DNA from: Pararhizobium sp. YC-54
GTDB taxonomy: Bacteria > Pseudomonadota > Alphaproteobacteria > Rhizobiales > Rhizobiaceae
Direction of reading: 5' to 3'
Assembly: GCF_025847205.1 (NCBI RefSeq)
Contig: NZ_JAOYTH010000012.1
Location: 182,250 to 246,249, forward strand
Length of the DNA: 64,000 nucleotides
The translations under genes and the position numbers were made by a program. Of this stretch, positions 1 through 9,641 are shown piece after piece. The notes beneath the pieces are model-generated. The model did not search any database. It had not been told where the DNA came from and saw only the letters and a list, made by a program, of their open reading frames with translations. How positions within the stretch are numbered: the first letter of the stretch is position 1; each line of letters opens with the position of its first letter.

Positions 1-1245
1 CAGGCAGCAGAAGGCAAGGCACAGGCCATCCAGACGCGCATTCGGTTTGGGCGCATAGGGCACGGCCCGCGCCGAAAGCAGCGCGACCTGGCGCCTCTGC
101 ATGCGGCGATCGACGGCGAAGGCAAGGATCGCCGGCAGCAGCAGGATGACGGACACGACCGCCCCCATCTCGAAGTTCTGCTGGCCGATCACCTGCTTGT
201 AGATATCGACAGCCAGCATGCCATACTGCCCGCCGATCACTTTTGGCAGACCGAAATCGGTGATGACCAGCGTGAAGACAACGAAGGCGGCCGATACGAT
301 GCCGTAGCGCGCGCCGGGCACGGTCACGGTCGTGAAGGTGCGCCACTTGCTGGCTTTCAGCGATGCCGCCGCCTCGTAGTGCCGCGCATCGGCGACGGAA
401 AGCGCCGTCAGGATGATGAGGAAGGCATGCGGCAGCGTGAAGAAGACCGAGCCGATGACGATGCCGATCGGACCGTAGATGGAATAGCCCATCAGCCAGT
501 CCTTGAAGACACCCTGGTTGCCGAAGAGATAGACGAGCGCAATCCCGGGAAGAAGCGACGGTACCAGGATCGGGATTGTCAGGATGCCGCGGAAAAGACC
601 TTTAAGCGGCATGCAGCTTCGCGTCAGCCCATAGGCAAGCGCAAAGGCGATCGAGATCGTCACTACAGTGCTGATCGCGGCCATCAATGCCGAATTGTAG
701 ATCGAGCGGGCGAGAGCCGGCGTCGAGAAATAGGTCTTGAAGTTGTCGAAGCCGAGGCTGCTTGCCGGTCGCAGCACGACGCGCCGGAAGGTGCCGGAAT
801 CGTATTCGCGCCATTGCGTGCCCTTCTCCAGCGCGGAGCCGACGAGGAAGGCCGTATCATCCGTCGTGCCGCGAATGCGGTAGCGTACCGGGCTGCGGAA
901 ACTGAAATCCTTGAAGAATTTTGTGGCGGCAAGCCGGCCGTCGGAACTGGTGGCAAGCTCGCTGTCCGTAACGGACCCGAGCTCCCGGTTGAGCGCGTCT
1001 GCAGTAACGGGCGCGCCCCAGGTCTCCCCCGTCTCGTCGCTGACCTGAAACTCGAAGGCGGCAAGATCGAAACGGTACGTCGAAAACGACTTGGACAGCA
1101 TGATGGAGAGCGGCGCGCCGAGGGCGATGATCAGGTAGAGCCCGATGACGGCCATGAAGCCCATCTTGACGAGGTCGTCGCGGGAGGCTTCCTGCCGGAG
1201 CGGCTTGCCGAGCGGTGCGTAGTCGATCGCGAGGCTCATCGTCAT
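1..1245 (-). CDS. 2-aminoethylphosphonate ABC transporter permease (3' end beyond window)
   Basis: Inner-membrane permease of the AEP importer made with the two genes upstream. The reading frame is open from an ATG at 1245 to base 1, giving 415 residues with no stop. The ATG overlaps the stop of the ATPase gene as ATGA; a second in-frame ATG is at 1239. A membrane segment at about residues 28-45 (GFMAVIGLYLIIALGAPLS) is followed by a long extracytoplasmic stretch and further hydrophobic segments after about residue 170. This arrangement and length fit the fused, double-domain permease (PhnU2 type) of rhizobial AEP systems. AEP as substrate is inferred from the neighbouring phnWAY genes and family resemblance. 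The C-terminal permease domain lies mostly outside the window. Confidence 0.85.
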   Translation of the reverse strand, partial: MTMSLAIDYAPLGKPLRQEASRDDLVKMGFMAVIGLYLIIALGAPLSIMLSKSFSTYRFDLAAFEFQVSDETGETWGAPVTADALNRELGSVTDSELATSSDGRLAATKFFKDFSFRSPVRYRIRGTTDDTAFLVGSALEKGTQWREYDSGTFRRVVLRPASSLGFDNFKTYFSTPALARSIYNSALMAAISTVVTISIAFALAYGLTRSCMPLKGLFRGILTIPILVPSLLPGIALVYLFGNQGVFKDWLMGYSIYGPIGIVIGSVFFTLPHAFLIILTALSVADARHYEAAASLKASKWRTFTTVTVPGARYGIVSAAFVVFTLVITDFGLPKVIGGQYGMLAVDIYKQVIGQQNFEMGAVVSVILLLPAILAFAVDRRMQRRQVALLSARAVPYAPKPNARLDGLCLAFCCL

Positions 1246-2417
1246 GCACCCCGCGGAAAGAGCAGCAGGCGTTCCTTCGGTATCTCTACCTGGATGACGC
1301 CGCCCGTCTCGATGTTCAGCCGGCGGACCGCATTGACGGAGAAGTCGGCGATGAGCGTCCGGTCGCCAAGGCGCGGCGCGGTGAGCCGCGTGCGCCAGAA
1401 CATGCCGAGGAATTCCATCTCCTGCACTTCGGCATCGATGAGGTTTTGCGGCGTCACGGGCCGGTCAACGGAATTGACCGCGTGCGCGCCGGCGCCGTGC
1501 GGAATGATATCGACAGGGCGCACGACGGCCGTCGCCGGATCACCCGCCGCGAAATCTTGCGTCGAACAGCTGAAGGCGGAATGGACGATCTCGACCTGCC
1601 CTTGCGACATGACCTTGGCGGGGAACTGGTTGGTCTCGCCAATGAAGTCGGCAACGAACAGGGTTTCGGGATGACGATAGATCTGGGTCGGCGAACCGAC
1701 CTGCTCGATCACGCCGTGGTTCATCACGACGATGCGGTCCGCCATGGCGAGTGCCTCTTCCTGGTCGTGTGTCACCATGATCGTCGTGACGCCGAGCTTG
1801 CGTTGCAGCGCCTTGATCTCGTGGCGCAGATGCACCCGCACCTTGGCATCCAGCGCCGAAAGCGGTTCGTCGAGCAGAAGCAGGCCTGGGGAAATCGCGA
1901 TGGCGCGAGCCAATGCGATGCGCTGCTGCTGGCCGCCGGAAAGCTGGGCTGGATATTTCTTCCCCTGCGCCGAAAGGCCGACCGTCTCCAAGAGCTCTGC
2001 GACGCGTGCCGCGATCTCCGCCTTCGAGCGGCCGGTGTTTTCCAGGCCGAAGGCGATGTTCTGCTCGATAGTGAGGTTCGGAAAGAGCGCATAGGACTGG
2101 AAGACGATGCCGTAGTCCCGTTTCGAGGCCGGCAGGGTCGAGATATTCCGGCCATCCTGAAGGATGGTGCCCTGGCTCTGCAGATCGAGGCCGGCGATCG
2201 CGCGCAGCAGGGTCGTCTTGCCGCAGCCGGACGGCCCAAGGAAACAGACGAACTCGCCCTTGGCAATGCTCAACGAAATGTCGTGCAGCGCAACGAAATC
2301 GCCGTAGCTTTTCCAGAGATCGCTGATTTCCAGATAGGGGGACGGCCTGGTGACCGCCTGGCCGGCGTCACGGTGGATGCTCGTAGGTGTCGGTTCGATC
2401 GACATGGCATGTCTCAT
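1242..2417 (-). CDS. phnT: AEP ABC transporter ATP-binding protein PhnT
   Basis: ATPase that energises AEP import. It has a Walker A motif (GPSGCGKTT), the signature LSGGQQQR, Walker B LLLDEP and the H-loop VTHDQEE. A C-terminal extension of about 120 residues with a TOBE-like domain is typical of the spermidine/iron/phosphonate ATPase class. I chose the ATG at 2417 because GGAG lies 7 bases upstream; the in-frame TTG at 2423 has no usable ribosome site. The product is 391 residues, normal for the family. Its stop overlaps the permease start. A stem-loop separates it from the binding-protein gene. Other cations or polyamines are possible substrates for this class, but the phn context favours AEP. 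Confidence 0.9.
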   Translation of the reverse strand: MRHAMSIEPTPTSIHRDAGQAVTRPSPYLEISDLWKSYGDFVALHDISLSIAKGEFVCFLGPSGCGKTTLLRAIAGLDLQSQGTILQDGRNISTLPASKRDYGIVFQSYALFPNLTIEQNIAFGLENTGRSKAEIAARVAELLETVGLSAQGKKYPAQLSGGQQQRIALARAIAISPGLLLLDEPLSALDAKVRVHLRHEIKALQRKLGVTTIMVTHDQEEALAMADRIVVMNHGVIEQVGSPTQIYRHPETLFVADFIGETNQFPAKVMSQGQVEIVHSAFSCSTQDFAAGDPATAVVRPVDIIPHGAGAHAVNSVDRPVTPQNLIDAEVQEMEFLGMFWRTRLTAPRLGDRTLIADFSVNAVRRLNIETGGVIQVEIPKERLLLFPRGA

Positions 2418-2460
2418 CTGCAAGCTCCGCTGGCTGTCAGGGATATTTGGACAAGGCGCC

Positions 2461-2486
2461 GGGCGGGGTGCACATGCGCCCCACCC
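2461..2486 (-). promoter_or_regulatory. Intercistronic stem-loop between phnS and phnT
   Basis: On the minus-strand transcript GGGTGGGG pairs with CCCCGCCC (one G-T wobble), and inner bases can extend the stem. No T-run follows, so it is not a standard terminator. Stem-loops just after binding-protein genes often stabilise the upstream mRNA or limit read-through, keeping the binding protein in excess. That role is inferred. Confidence 0.5.
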
Positions 2487-2498
2487 GGCTGGTCGATC

Positions 2499-3521
2499 TC
2501 AGCTCTTCGGTTCCGACTTTGCGTCGTAACGCTTCTGCCATTCCTTCAGGATGGTGCCGCGATTGTTGGCAGCCCACTCGAAGTCGTTGTCGATCATCTT
2601 GGACGCGATGTCGGAAGGCAGGTGTTCGATCGGCTTGGCAACGCCCGGATAGGCGACAACGGAGTAACCGGCATTGTACATCTCATTGGCTTCCTTGGTG
2701 ACGGACCAGTCGACCAGGGTCTTTGCCGCATCGAGGTTCGCCGTGCCGGCGATGATCGCGGTCGCCTCGGCTTCCCAGCCGGAGCCTTCCGACGGGAAGA
2801 TGATGTCGATCGGAGCTCCGGCGCTCTTGGCCTTGGCGCCGGGGAATTCGAAGGACACGCCGATCACAGCCTCGCCCGCACCCGCCATCTTGCAGGGCTT
2901 CGAGCCCGAATGCGTATAGCTTGAGATGTTTTCGTGAAGCTTGTCCATGAAGGTCCAGCCCTTCTCCTCGCCCCACATCTGGAGCCAGCCGGAGACGTCG
3001 AGGAAGCCGGTGCCGGACGAGGCCGGGTTCGGCATGACGATATGGCCCTTGTATTCCGGCTTCGTCAGGTCGTCCCAGCTCGTCGGCGCCTTGAGGCCGA
3101 GCTTTTCGCCCTCCACGGTGTTGTAGCAAAGGGCGGCGACATAGGCGTCCATGCCGACCCAGCTGGGTGGCGTGTCCTTATCGACGAACTTCTTGTCCAG
3201 CGCCTCGACGCCCTTCGGTTCATAGGCCTCCAGCATGCCTTCGGTCTTCAGGAGAAGCAGCGACGTTGCCGCCAGCCCCCAGACGACGTCGGCCTGCGGA
3301 TTGTCCTTCTCGGCGAGCAGCTTGGCCGTCATGACACCGGTGGAGTCGCGGACCCAGTTGATCGTGATGTCCGGGTGGGCCTTCTCGAAGGTCGCCTTGT
3401 AGCGGTCGAGATCGACGGCCTCGACGGCGGTATAAACGGTGAGTTGAGACTCAGCGGATGCGATAAGCGGAAAAGCGGCGGACATGGCGCCGGCAAGCAA
3501 AAAAAGCATGCGTCTGTTCAT
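2499..3521 (-). CDS. phnS: AEP ABC transporter substrate-binding protein PhnS
   Basis: Periplasmic binding protein of the AEP importer, 340 residues. It begins with a signal peptide (MNRRMLFLLAGAMSAAFPL, cleavage near ASA-ES at about residue 23), followed by the iron/phosphonate-type binding fold (YTAVEAVDLDRYKATFEKAHP). The ATG at 3521 has GGAG 9 bases upstream. It is the first gene of the transporter operon and is followed by a stem-loop and then the ATPase gene. The gene starts 300 bases after the end of phnY, beyond a strong terminator, so the transporter probably has its own promoter. Fe(III)-binding relatives have a similar fold; the AEP assignment rests on context and overall resemblance. 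Confidence 0.88.
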   Translation of the reverse strand: MNRRMLFLLAGAMSAAFPLIASAESQLTVYTAVEAVDLDRYKATFEKAHPDITINWVRDSTGVMTAKLLAEKDNPQADVVWGLAATSLLLLKTEGMLEAYEPKGVEALDKKFVDKDTPPSWVGMDAYVAALCYNTVEGEKLGLKAPTSWDDLTKPEYKGHIVMPNPASSGTGFLDVSGWLQMWGEEKGWTFMDKLHENISSYTHSGSKPCKMAGAGEAVIGVSFEFPGAKAKSAGAPIDIIFPSEGSGWEAEATAIIAGTANLDAAKTLVDWSVTKEANEMYNAGYSVVAYPGVAKPIEHLPSDIASKMIDNDFEWAANNRGTILKEWQKRYDAKSEPKS

Positions 3522-3822
3522 GATTGAAAATCTCCTCTGAAGGCCTGGAAAAACCGGGGAAGCGTGATGGGCAATCTAGTTGCTGCCGTTCTGTCATCGG
3601 CTTCAGGGGTATTCTGCGCACGGGTTTTCAGTAAGTAAAATTTATTATTCTTATCATTCGGAAGATTAAATCTATAGTAAATCTGCCCCGCAAACAGGCA
3701 TCCCATCGCCAGTTGATCGTGAAAGAGGCAGGTCCTGCGCAACCGGGTGGCAGGGGAAACAAAAACGGGAGCCGCACAGAGGCAGCTCCCAGAAAGGGTG
3801 ATCCCGCAGGGGATGACTGAGA
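3522..3822. other. Intergenic region between phnY and phnS
   Basis: No gene is evident. It holds the phnWAY terminator (3757-3790) and an AT-rich stretch (about 3630-3690) that is the probable promoter region of the phnS operon on the minus strand. ATCATTCG at 3654-3661 weakly resembles the ATCGTTCG motif found upstream of phnW and the LysR gene; the match is too weak to call a site. Confidence 0.5.
3757..3790 (-). terminator. Rho-independent terminator after phnY
   Basis: In the minus-strand transcript GGGAGCTGC pairs with GCGGCTCCC (9 pairs, one wobble) around a 6-base loop, followed by GTTTTTGTTT. It lies about 33 bases after the phnY stop and separates phnWAY from phnS. Confidence 0.88.
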
Positions 3823-5280
3823 TCACCAGGGCAGGGAAAACGTCTTGACGTTGGTAAAGCTCTTCATCGCTTCGATGACGCCTTCCTTGTAGCCGTTACC
3901 AGAATCCTTGATGCCGCCGAAGGGAGACATTTCGATGCGGTAGCCCGGCACTTCCCAGATGTTCACCGTTCCGACCTTCAGTCCCGCGATGTATTTCTGC
4001 ATGCGGCGGAAGTCGTTGGTGCAGACGCCCGACGACAGACCGAAGGCCGTCGAGTTGGAGAGCGCAATCAGGGCGTCGTCGTCATCCGGCGCGCGAACGA
4101 TCGGGATGATAGGAGCAAAGGTTTCCTCCATCACCAACTCACTCGAATGCGAAACGCGGTCGATCACGATCGGCGGCAGCAAGGCACCCCGCCGGCCCGG
4201 ATTGTAGAGGATATCCGCCCCCTCTTCCGCCGCCTGATGCACACGCCGTTCGAAGATTTCCGCGGCGCCAGCATGCACGACCGTGCCCAGGTCCGTTGCA
4301 CGGTCCATCGGATCGCCGAACTTGAGCTTTTTCGCCCGCTCCAGCACCAGCGGCACGAAGCGGTCGGCGACGCGCTCCTGGCAGAGGATGCGCTTTACCG
4401 CTGTGCAGCGCTGGCCGGAGTTCTTCGTTGCCCCTGCGACCGCCAGGTCCGCCGCTCTGGCAAGATCATCATCCGAGAGGTCATTGAGGATGATCAACGG
4501 ATCGTTGCCGCCGAGTTCAAGAACCTGGCGCTTGTAGTGCGCATGAGCCGCGATCAGCTTGCCGACCGGCACGCTGCCGGTAAAGGTGATCAGGTCGAAG
4601 TTCGGGTTGGTGATCATCTCCATCCCGATGTCGCCCGGCCAGCCGGTGACGACCGACAGCATTTCCGGCGGAAGGCCTGCCTCGTAGAGAATATCGGCAA
4701 AGACCAGCGCCGTCATCGGCGTCAGTTCGGTTGGCTTAAGCACCATGCAATTGTTGGTCGCAATAGCCGGCGCCACCTTGTGCGCCACCATGTTGAGCGG
4801 GTGGTTGAAGGGCGTGATCGCCGAGATGGCGGTCAAGGGTTCGCGGGTGGTGAAGATCTTGCGCGCCTTGCCGTGCGGGGTCAGGTCGCAGGAGAAGATC
4901 TCGCCGTCGTCGTGAATGCACATCTGCCCGGACAGTGTCAGCACGTCGAAGGCGCGGCCGACTTCATAGAGCGAGTCCTGCTTGGAAATTCCCAGCTCCA
5001 GTGTGATGAGATCGGACATCTCCTCCTTGCGGGCGACCAGCAACTCGGCCGCCTTCAGGAGAATGCGCTGCCGCTCGTAGCGCGTCAGCTTCGGCTGATA
5101 GGCCGCGGCGATCTCGAAGGCCTTGCGGGCATGCTCCGCATTGCCGGCCGGGACGGTGCCAATGACGGCATCGTTCCAGGGATAGTGCACCGGGACCACG
5201 CCCTCGGTATCGACCCTCTTGCCGGCGATCCGCATGGGCTCGTGGCGGATCGCGAATGTTGTTTCCACTTTCGTCATCAT
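3823..5280 (-). CDS. phnY: Phosphonoacetaldehyde dehydrogenase PhnY
   Basis: NAD-dependent aldehyde dehydrogenase that oxidises phosphonoacetaldehyde to phosphonoacetate, the middle step of AEP breakdown in Sinorhizobium-type pathways. It carries the dehydrogenase signatures LELGGNDP (general-base Glu) and [10 protein letters not shown] (catalytic Cys), plus a C-terminal [16 protein letters not shown]. The start is the ATG at 5280 (MMTKV), preceded by GGGAGAGG; the reading frame extends further upstream only inside phnA. The product is 485 residues. Seven bases separate it from the phnA stop, so translation is probably coupled. Its neighbours PhnW and PhnA supply the preceding and following reactions, which makes the substrate assignment much stronger than sequence alone. 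Confidence 0.94.
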   Translation of the reverse strand: MMTKVETTFAIRHEPMRIAGKRVDTEGVVPVHYPWNDAVIGTVPAGNAEHARKAFEIAAAYQPKLTRYERQRILLKAAELLVARKEEMSDLITLELGISKQDSLYEVGRAFDVLTLSGQMCIHDDGEIFSCDLTPHGKARKIFTTREPLTAISAITPFNHPLNMVAHKVAPAIATNNCMVLKPTELTPMTALVFADILYEAGLPPEMLSVVTGWPGDIGMEMITNPNFDLITFTGSVPVGKLIAAHAHYKRQVLELGGNDPLIILNDLSDDDLARAADLAVAGATKNSGQRCTAVKRILCQERVADRFVPLVLERAKKLKFGDPMDRATDLGTVVHAGAAEIFERRVHQAAEEGADILYNPGRRGALLPPIVIDRVSHSSELVMEETFAPIIPIVRAPDDDDALIALSNSTAFGLSSGVCTNDFRRMQKYIAGLKVGTVNIWEVPGYRIEMSPFGGIKDSGNGYKEGVIEAMKSFTNVKTFSLPW

Positions 5281-5287
5281 CCTCTCC

Positions 5288-6550
5288 CTACTGGGCCGGC
5301 TGCGCTGCGGCGACGAGCGCATAGTAGAAGGCGTCGAAATTCCGCAACGTGCCTGCGGAAAGAAGCTCGGGCAGCTGACGGTTGGCGATGAAGGGAACCT
5401 TTTGCTCCGTCAGGCCGCCATGCGAGCGCAGCGGCTCGTTCAGCGCAGCAAGATCGTGCCGGTGCTCGCTGGTGCCGAGCGTCTTGTTCTCAGACGAGAC
5501 CAGCACGATATCGCCGATACGATCGTCCGGCAACTCGAAGCGCACGCAGGCTTCCGGGCGCGAAAGCACGACATCGATGCCCTCGATCGCCTTCAGCCGT
5601 TCGATGATCTCTTCCTTGTCGGTGCCTTCCGGCAGATAGGCCGTGGCGAAGGAGCCGAGTGCGCCGTGATGCACGACATAAGGGTCGGTGATCGGCAGGA
5701 TGACGCGGGCTGCGTCCTTGCCGAGCCATTGGTCGAGCAGGTCCTGCACGTAGATCACGTCCGGAGACCCGTCCGCCTTGTGCTTCGGCTTCATGCCGTG
5801 GTCGGCCGTCACGATGATCGCCGCGCCAAGTGCATCGAGTTCGGTCAGGTATTTATCGAACATCTCATAGAAGGAATTCGCCTGCGGCACGCCGGGGGCA
5901 TATTTGTGCTGCACATAGTCCGTCGTCGTCAGGTACATGACGTCCGGACGGAATTCCTTGAGCAGTTTGACGCCCGCGGCGAACACGAATTCCGAGAGTT
6001 CCGCCGAGTAGACTTCCGGCACCGGCCGGCCGAGCCAGGCCGAAGCGTTCTCGATGCCGTGTTCTGCCTTGGTCGATGTATCGGACTTCTCCGAGGAGAA
6101 GCAAATGGCCCTTCCCTCGTCGAACTTGAGGCCGTGGCCGAGCAGCGCGCGCAGCTTGTCCTTCGCCGTCACCACGGCGACCTTGGCGCCCGCATCGTAG
6201 AAGGCCTTGAAGATGGTCGGCGCGCGCAGGAAGCGCGGGTCGTTCATCATCACTTCCTTGCCGGTCGCCGGCTCATAGAGATAGTTGCCGCAGATGCCGT
6301 GGATCGCCGGCGGGCGGCCTGTCGCGATAGACAGGTTGTTCGGGTTGGTGAAGCTCGGGATGACGCTGAGCGCGGTGCGCTCTGTGCCTGTCTTGCGGAT
6401 GCGCGCGAGGGTCGGCATCAGGCCGGCCTTGATGGCTTCATCGAGATAGGCCGGCTCGCAGCCGTCGAGGCAGATGGCGATGGCCGGGACATTCGGCCAG
6501 GGATAGGTGCGCCGGTTGGCGGTGACGGTGATTTTTGACATCTGGTTCAT
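5288..6550 (-). CDS. phnA: Phosphonoacetate hydrolase PhnA
   Basis: Zinc-dependent alkaline-phosphatase-superfamily enzyme that cleaves the C-P bond of phosphonoacetate to acetate and phosphate. Metal-ligand motifs are visible: ICLDGCE near the N-terminus, the SFTNPNN segment carrying the nucleophile Thr, [20 protein letters not shown] and RSHGG. I chose the ATG at 6550 (MNQMSK) because AGGATGGAA is well placed upstream; alternatives are 6562 and 6541. The result is 420 residues, near the usual size. It sits 19 bases after the phnW stop and 7 bases before phnY, in the order phnW-phnA-phnY. Confidence 0.94.
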   Translation of the reverse strand: MNQMSKITVTANRRTYPWPNVPAIAICLDGCEPAYLDEAIKAGLMPTLARIRKTGTERTALSVIPSFTNPNNLSIATGRPPAIHGICGNYLYEPATGKEVMMNDPRFLRAPTIFKAFYDAGAKVAVVTAKDKLRALLGHGLKFDEGRAICFSSEKSDTSTKAEHGIENASAWLGRPVPEVYSAELSEFVFAAGVKLLKEFRPDVMYLTTTDYVQHKYAPGVPQANSFYEMFDKYLTELDALGAAIIVTADHGMKPKHKADGSPDVIYVQDLLDQWLGKDAARVILPITDPYVVHHGALGSFATAYLPEGTDKEEIIERLKAIEGIDVVLSRPEACVRFELPDDRIGDIVLVSSENKTLGTSEHRHDLAALNEPLRSHGGLTEQKVPFIANRQLPELLSAGTLRNFDAFYYALVAAAQPAQ

Positions 6551-6569
6551 CGGAAGTTCCATCCTTCGT

Positions 6570-7772
6570 TTAAGCCGCGAGACGGCTGCGTTCTTCAAGG
6601 GCGATGGCCGGCGGGGCGGCATTGTCGACGCCCATTTCGGCAAGCGAGGAGCGGGCGGCATCGACCACGCGGCGCATGACATGTTCGTCCATGCGGCCGA
6701 TGCAGCCGACGCGGAAACTATCGACGACAGTCAGCTTGCCGGGGTAGATGATGAAGCCCTTGTCCTTCATCAGCTCGTAGAAGCGATCGAAGGAGAAGGC
6801 CGGGTGGGCCGGGCTGAAAAAGGTGACGATGATCGGCGACAGCCAACGGTCGGCGAGAAGGGTCTCGAAACCCGCCTCCCGCATGCCGGCCACCATGACG
6901 TCCCGGTTGCGGGCGTAGCGCGCGCCCCGGGCAGCAACGCCACCTTCCTCGCGATGCAGGCGAAGCGCCTCCAGGAAGGCTGCAACGACATGGGTCGGCG
7001 GCGTGAAGCGCCACTGGCCGGTCTTGTTCATGTAATCCCACTGGGCATGCACGTCGAGGCTCAGCGAATGGCTGCGGCCCTTGGCAGCTTCCAGCTCGCT
7101 CTTGCGGGCGATGACGAAGCCGAAGCCCGGCACGCCTTCGATGCATTTGTTGGCGGAGGAGACGATCGCCTCGTAGCGGAAATCGGCAATGCCAGCCGGC
7201 ACGGCACCGAAGGCGCTCATCGAATCGACCAGCAGTTTGCGGCCGCGGGCATAAACCGCGTCGGAAATTTCCTTGAGCGGGTTAAGGATGCCCGAGCTGG
7301 TTTCGCAATGTACGACGACGACATGCGTGATCGTCGGATCGGCATCGAGTGCTGCGGTGACTTCCGGGCCACGCGGCGGCATGTAGTCGCCCTTGTCGAT
7401 CGTCACATGGTCGCGGCCGAGATAGGCGAGCGTCTGGGCGATGCGCTTTCCATAGGCGCCATTGCTCAGCACAAGCACCTTGCCGTCGCGGGGAACGAAG
7501 CTGCCGAGCATCGCCTCGACCGAGAACGAGCCGCTGCCCTGCATGGGCACGCAATCGAACTCGCCTTTCGTATCGCCGGCAATGTCGAGAAGCTGGCGGC
7601 GCAGGTCAGCAGTCATCGCGCGGAAATCTCCGTCCCACGAACCCCAGTCCCTGAGCATCGCTTCCTTGACCTCATAGGCTGTCGTCAACGGGCCGGGGGT
7701 GAGCAGGTAGGGCTCGCCGAGCCTCGGCGTTTCCAGTGGCGCGATGGTTTTGTCAGAAGCGGTGTTTGGCAT
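6570..7772 (-). CDS. phnW: 2-aminoethylphosphonate:pyruvate aminotransferase PhnW
   Basis: PLP-dependent class V aminotransferase that converts AEP and pyruvate to phosphonoacetaldehyde and alanine, the first catabolic step. The N-terminal LLTPGPLTT, the GSGSFSVEA cofactor-binding segment, LLVDSMSAFG (PLP-binding Asp) and SSANKCIEGVPG (Schiff-base Lys) are typical. The product is 400 residues, slightly long because of a 20-residue N-terminal extension. It opens the phnWAY operon. About 100 bases upstream lies the stop of the Na/Pi cotransporter on the same strand, so phnW could be read from its own promoter or from the upstream gene. A motif shared with the LysR promoter lies in this gap. Confidence 0.95.
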   Translation of the reverse strand: MPNTASDKTIAPLETPRLGEPYLLTPGPLTTAYEVKEAMLRDWGSWDGDFRAMTADLRRQLLDIAGDTKGEFDCVPMQGSGSFSVEAMLGSFVPRDGKVLVLSNGAYGKRIAQTLAYLGRDHVTIDKGDYMPPRGPEVTAALDADPTITHVVVVHCETSSGILNPLKEISDAVYARGRKLLVDSMSAFGAVPAGIADFRYEAIVSSANKCIEGVPGFGFVIARKSELEAAKGRSHSLSLDVHAQWDYMNKTGQWRFTPPTHVVAAFLEALRLHREEGGVAARGARYARNRDVMVAGMREAGFETLLADRWLSPIIVTFFSPAHPAFSFDRFYELMKDKGFIIYPGKLTVVDSFRVGCIGRMDEHVMRRVVDAARSSLAEMGVDNAAPPAIALEERSRLAA

Positions 7773-7828
7773 TGTCCGTCCTCGCGTTTGAGTATGTAAA
7801 GGACAATGGGGCGGGAAGACGTATATGT

Positions 7829-7850
7829 AAAATCGTTCTTTTGTATAAAT
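7829..7850. promoter_or_regulatory. Candidate LysR operator upstream of phnW
   Basis: AAATCGTTCTTTTGTA in this AT-rich gap closely matches AAATCGTTCGTTTTGA at 9590-9605 in front of the LysR gene. The same sequence in both gaps of one locus suggests a common binding site for the locus regulator. ATCGATTT follows at 7853-7860. This is inferred from sequence only. Confidence 0.45.
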
Positions 7851-7871
7851 CTATCGATTTCACTTATGCAA

Positions 7872-9530
7872 TTAGGCAGCCGTTGTGAGGCGGCTTTCCA
7901 GCAGGTCGCCGGTCTCCCTCAGACGTGGGTAAGCCATAGTGGTGACCAGCGAGTTGACCTCTTTCAGGGCGCGGACGATCTCCAGATGCATATCGCTCGA
8001 CTGGATGCTGGCGGCTATTCCCTGGCGAAGACGCTCCAGATGGCTCTTGCTGCTCTCGTCAACAAGACGGCGCACATGTTCCTTCTGCCGCACCATCTCG
8101 CGGGCAATGATGGGATCGGGCGAGACGAGCAGATTGGCGGCCAGCTTCACGTTGGAGAAGACGGCTGCATGCAGCAACATCAGTTCGCGCCAGCCTGCCT
8201 GCGAGAAGGCACCGGCTCCCTGAAGCCGCTCCTCCGCCATCTGCAGAAGGCTTTTCGCAACAACGTCGCCGGCATATTCGAGGTGGATGGCCGCCTCGGT
8301 GAGTTCTATTCCGCGCCGGGACTGTTCGTCCGTCAGGATCCCGCGGTTAACGGCCGCGACATAGAGCTTGATATCGCTATGGGCGCGATGGATGTCACCG
8401 TCGATGCGGCGGAGCGCAGTCACCGTCTCCGGCGTCGGCGTTTCAATCACGCCCATGACCGGTTCGAGCATGCGGGCAATGAGGTTGCCCATGTGCAGCA
8501 CCTCGCGTGCAGCAGCGGCGAGCGCTTGCGCCGGATTTCCGATCAGCGAGTGATCGAGTGCGCTGACATGCCCAGAGGGATCAGCGCCCTGTTTTCCGGC
8601 AACATCGGGATCAAGAAGCCGGACAAGACGGGCCATCGGCCCGCAGAACACAAGCCCCAGGAGCAAGAGTCCGGCATTGAACAGGACATGCAGGTTGACG
8701 AGCTTCGCCGCGACCGTTTCGCCGGGAAGCCACGAGAAAGAGAGATGGACCGAAAACAGCACGAAAACAGCCGCGCTGAACAGCATCCGGAAAAGAAGAT
8801 TGCCCAGCGGCAGGCGCCGTCCCTCCACCGGGAGGCCGCGGGTCAGCCAAAGCGCGATGAGGCCGCCACCGAGATTGACGCCAAGGATAAGCGGAATACC
8901 GGCATCCAGCGGCACCAGGCCCTTGGTGGCAAAAGTCAGGATGAGCAGGATCGCTGCGACACTGGAATGCAACCCCCAGGTAAAGACGGCCGCGACGATC
9001 ATCACCGTCAAGGCGTCCCTGCTGAGAAAGGCGATCGCCGACGGCAGCAAGGGGCTTTGTGCCAACGGCATTGTCGCATGCCCGATCATCTGCAAAGATA
9101 GGAGCAGCAGGCCGATACCAAGCATGGCCCGGCCGATTTCCACGAATTTGCGCGCGCGGCTCTTGAGATGCAGCAGTCCGCCGGCAACGATCAACAACGG
9201 TGCCAGCCAGTGCAGATCGAAGGTCAGGATCTTGACGACAAGCGCCGAACCGAGATCCGCGCCCAAAAGCACCGCCAGGCCGACATCCAGCGCCAGAGCG
9301 CCGCTGATGGCAAAGCCGGCCGCAAGCATGGCAACGGCCGTCGAACTTTGCAGCGCGATCGCAATCGCGCAGCCATAGGCGGCCGCGCGCGGCCTGCCGC
9401 CGGCACCACCGACAGCGCGCGTGACGACATCGCCGCATGCTGTTTCGACACCATTCTTCACAAGACTGACGGCGTAAAGCAGAAGGACGGTGGCGGCGGC
9501 GAGCTCGAGGGCGACGGCCGAAAGGGACAT
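7872..9530 (-). CDS. Na+/phosphate cotransporter family protein with PhoU-like tail
   Basis: Inner-membrane NptA/PNaS-type transporter of 552 residues. The N-terminal part has two inverted transport repeats: the QSSTAVAMLAAGF signature at about residues 60-72 and LHSSVAAILLILTF at about 186-199. The C-terminal 220 residues are hydrophilic and helical, as in the PhoU-like regulatory domain. It lies between the divergent LysR gene and phnW. Release of phosphate by PhnA suggests a role in exporting or balancing phosphate when AEP is used for carbon or nitrogen. Transport of phosphate is known for the family; the link to AEP is inferred. Confidence 0.88.
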   Translation of the reverse strand: MSLSAVALELAAATVLLLYAVSLVKNGVETACGDVVTRAVGGAGGRPRAAAYGCAIAIALQSSTAVAMLAAGFAISGALALDVGLAVLLGADLGSALVVKILTFDLHWLAPLLIVAGGLLHLKSRARKFVEIGRAMLGIGLLLLSLQMIGHATMPLAQSPLLPSAIAFLSRDALTVMIVAAVFTWGLHSSVAAILLILTFATKGLVPLDAGIPLILGVNLGGGLIALWLTRGLPVEGRRLPLGNLLFRMLFSAAVFVLFSVHLSFSWLPGETVAAKLVNLHVLFNAGLLLLGLVFCGPMARLVRLLDPDVAGKQGADPSGHVSALDHSLIGNPAQALAAAAREVLHMGNLIARMLEPVMGVIETPTPETVTALRRIDGDIHRAHSDIKLYVAAVNRGILTDEQSRRGIELTEAAIHLEYAGDVVAKSLLQMAEERLQGAGAFSQAGWRELMLLHAAVFSNVKLAANLLVSPDPIIAREMVRQKEHVRRLVDESSKSHLERLRQGIAASIQSSDMHLEIVRALKEVNSLVTTMAYPRLRETGDLLESRLTTAA

Positions 9531-9588
9531 GGACGCGCTCCGGAAGGGACGAGATTCCGTAAAGTATCGTTTGCCTCTTTACATAAAT

Positions 9589-9610
9589 CAAATCGTTCGT
9601 TTTGATAGTT
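9589..9610. promoter_or_regulatory. Candidate LysR operator between Na/Pi cotransporter and LysR gene
   Basis: AAATCGTTCGTTTTGA in the 111-base divergent promoter region, near-identical to the site upstream of phnW. GTATCGTTTG at 9564-9573 is a possible second half-site. LysR regulators usually bind such divergent promoters. Confidence 0.45.
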
Positions 9611-9641
9611 TCATTGTCTCAACTTATAGAATGGAACGCTC

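Noticed and set aside
1215..2924. Long plus-strand open frame (569 codons)
   Set aside because: It is antisense to phnT and phnS, has no domain and no ribosome site, and reflects high-GC codon bias of the real genes.
3640..3670. Third LysR-type site upstream of phnS
   Set aside because: Only ATC-TTCG matches and the spacing differs, so it is not called.
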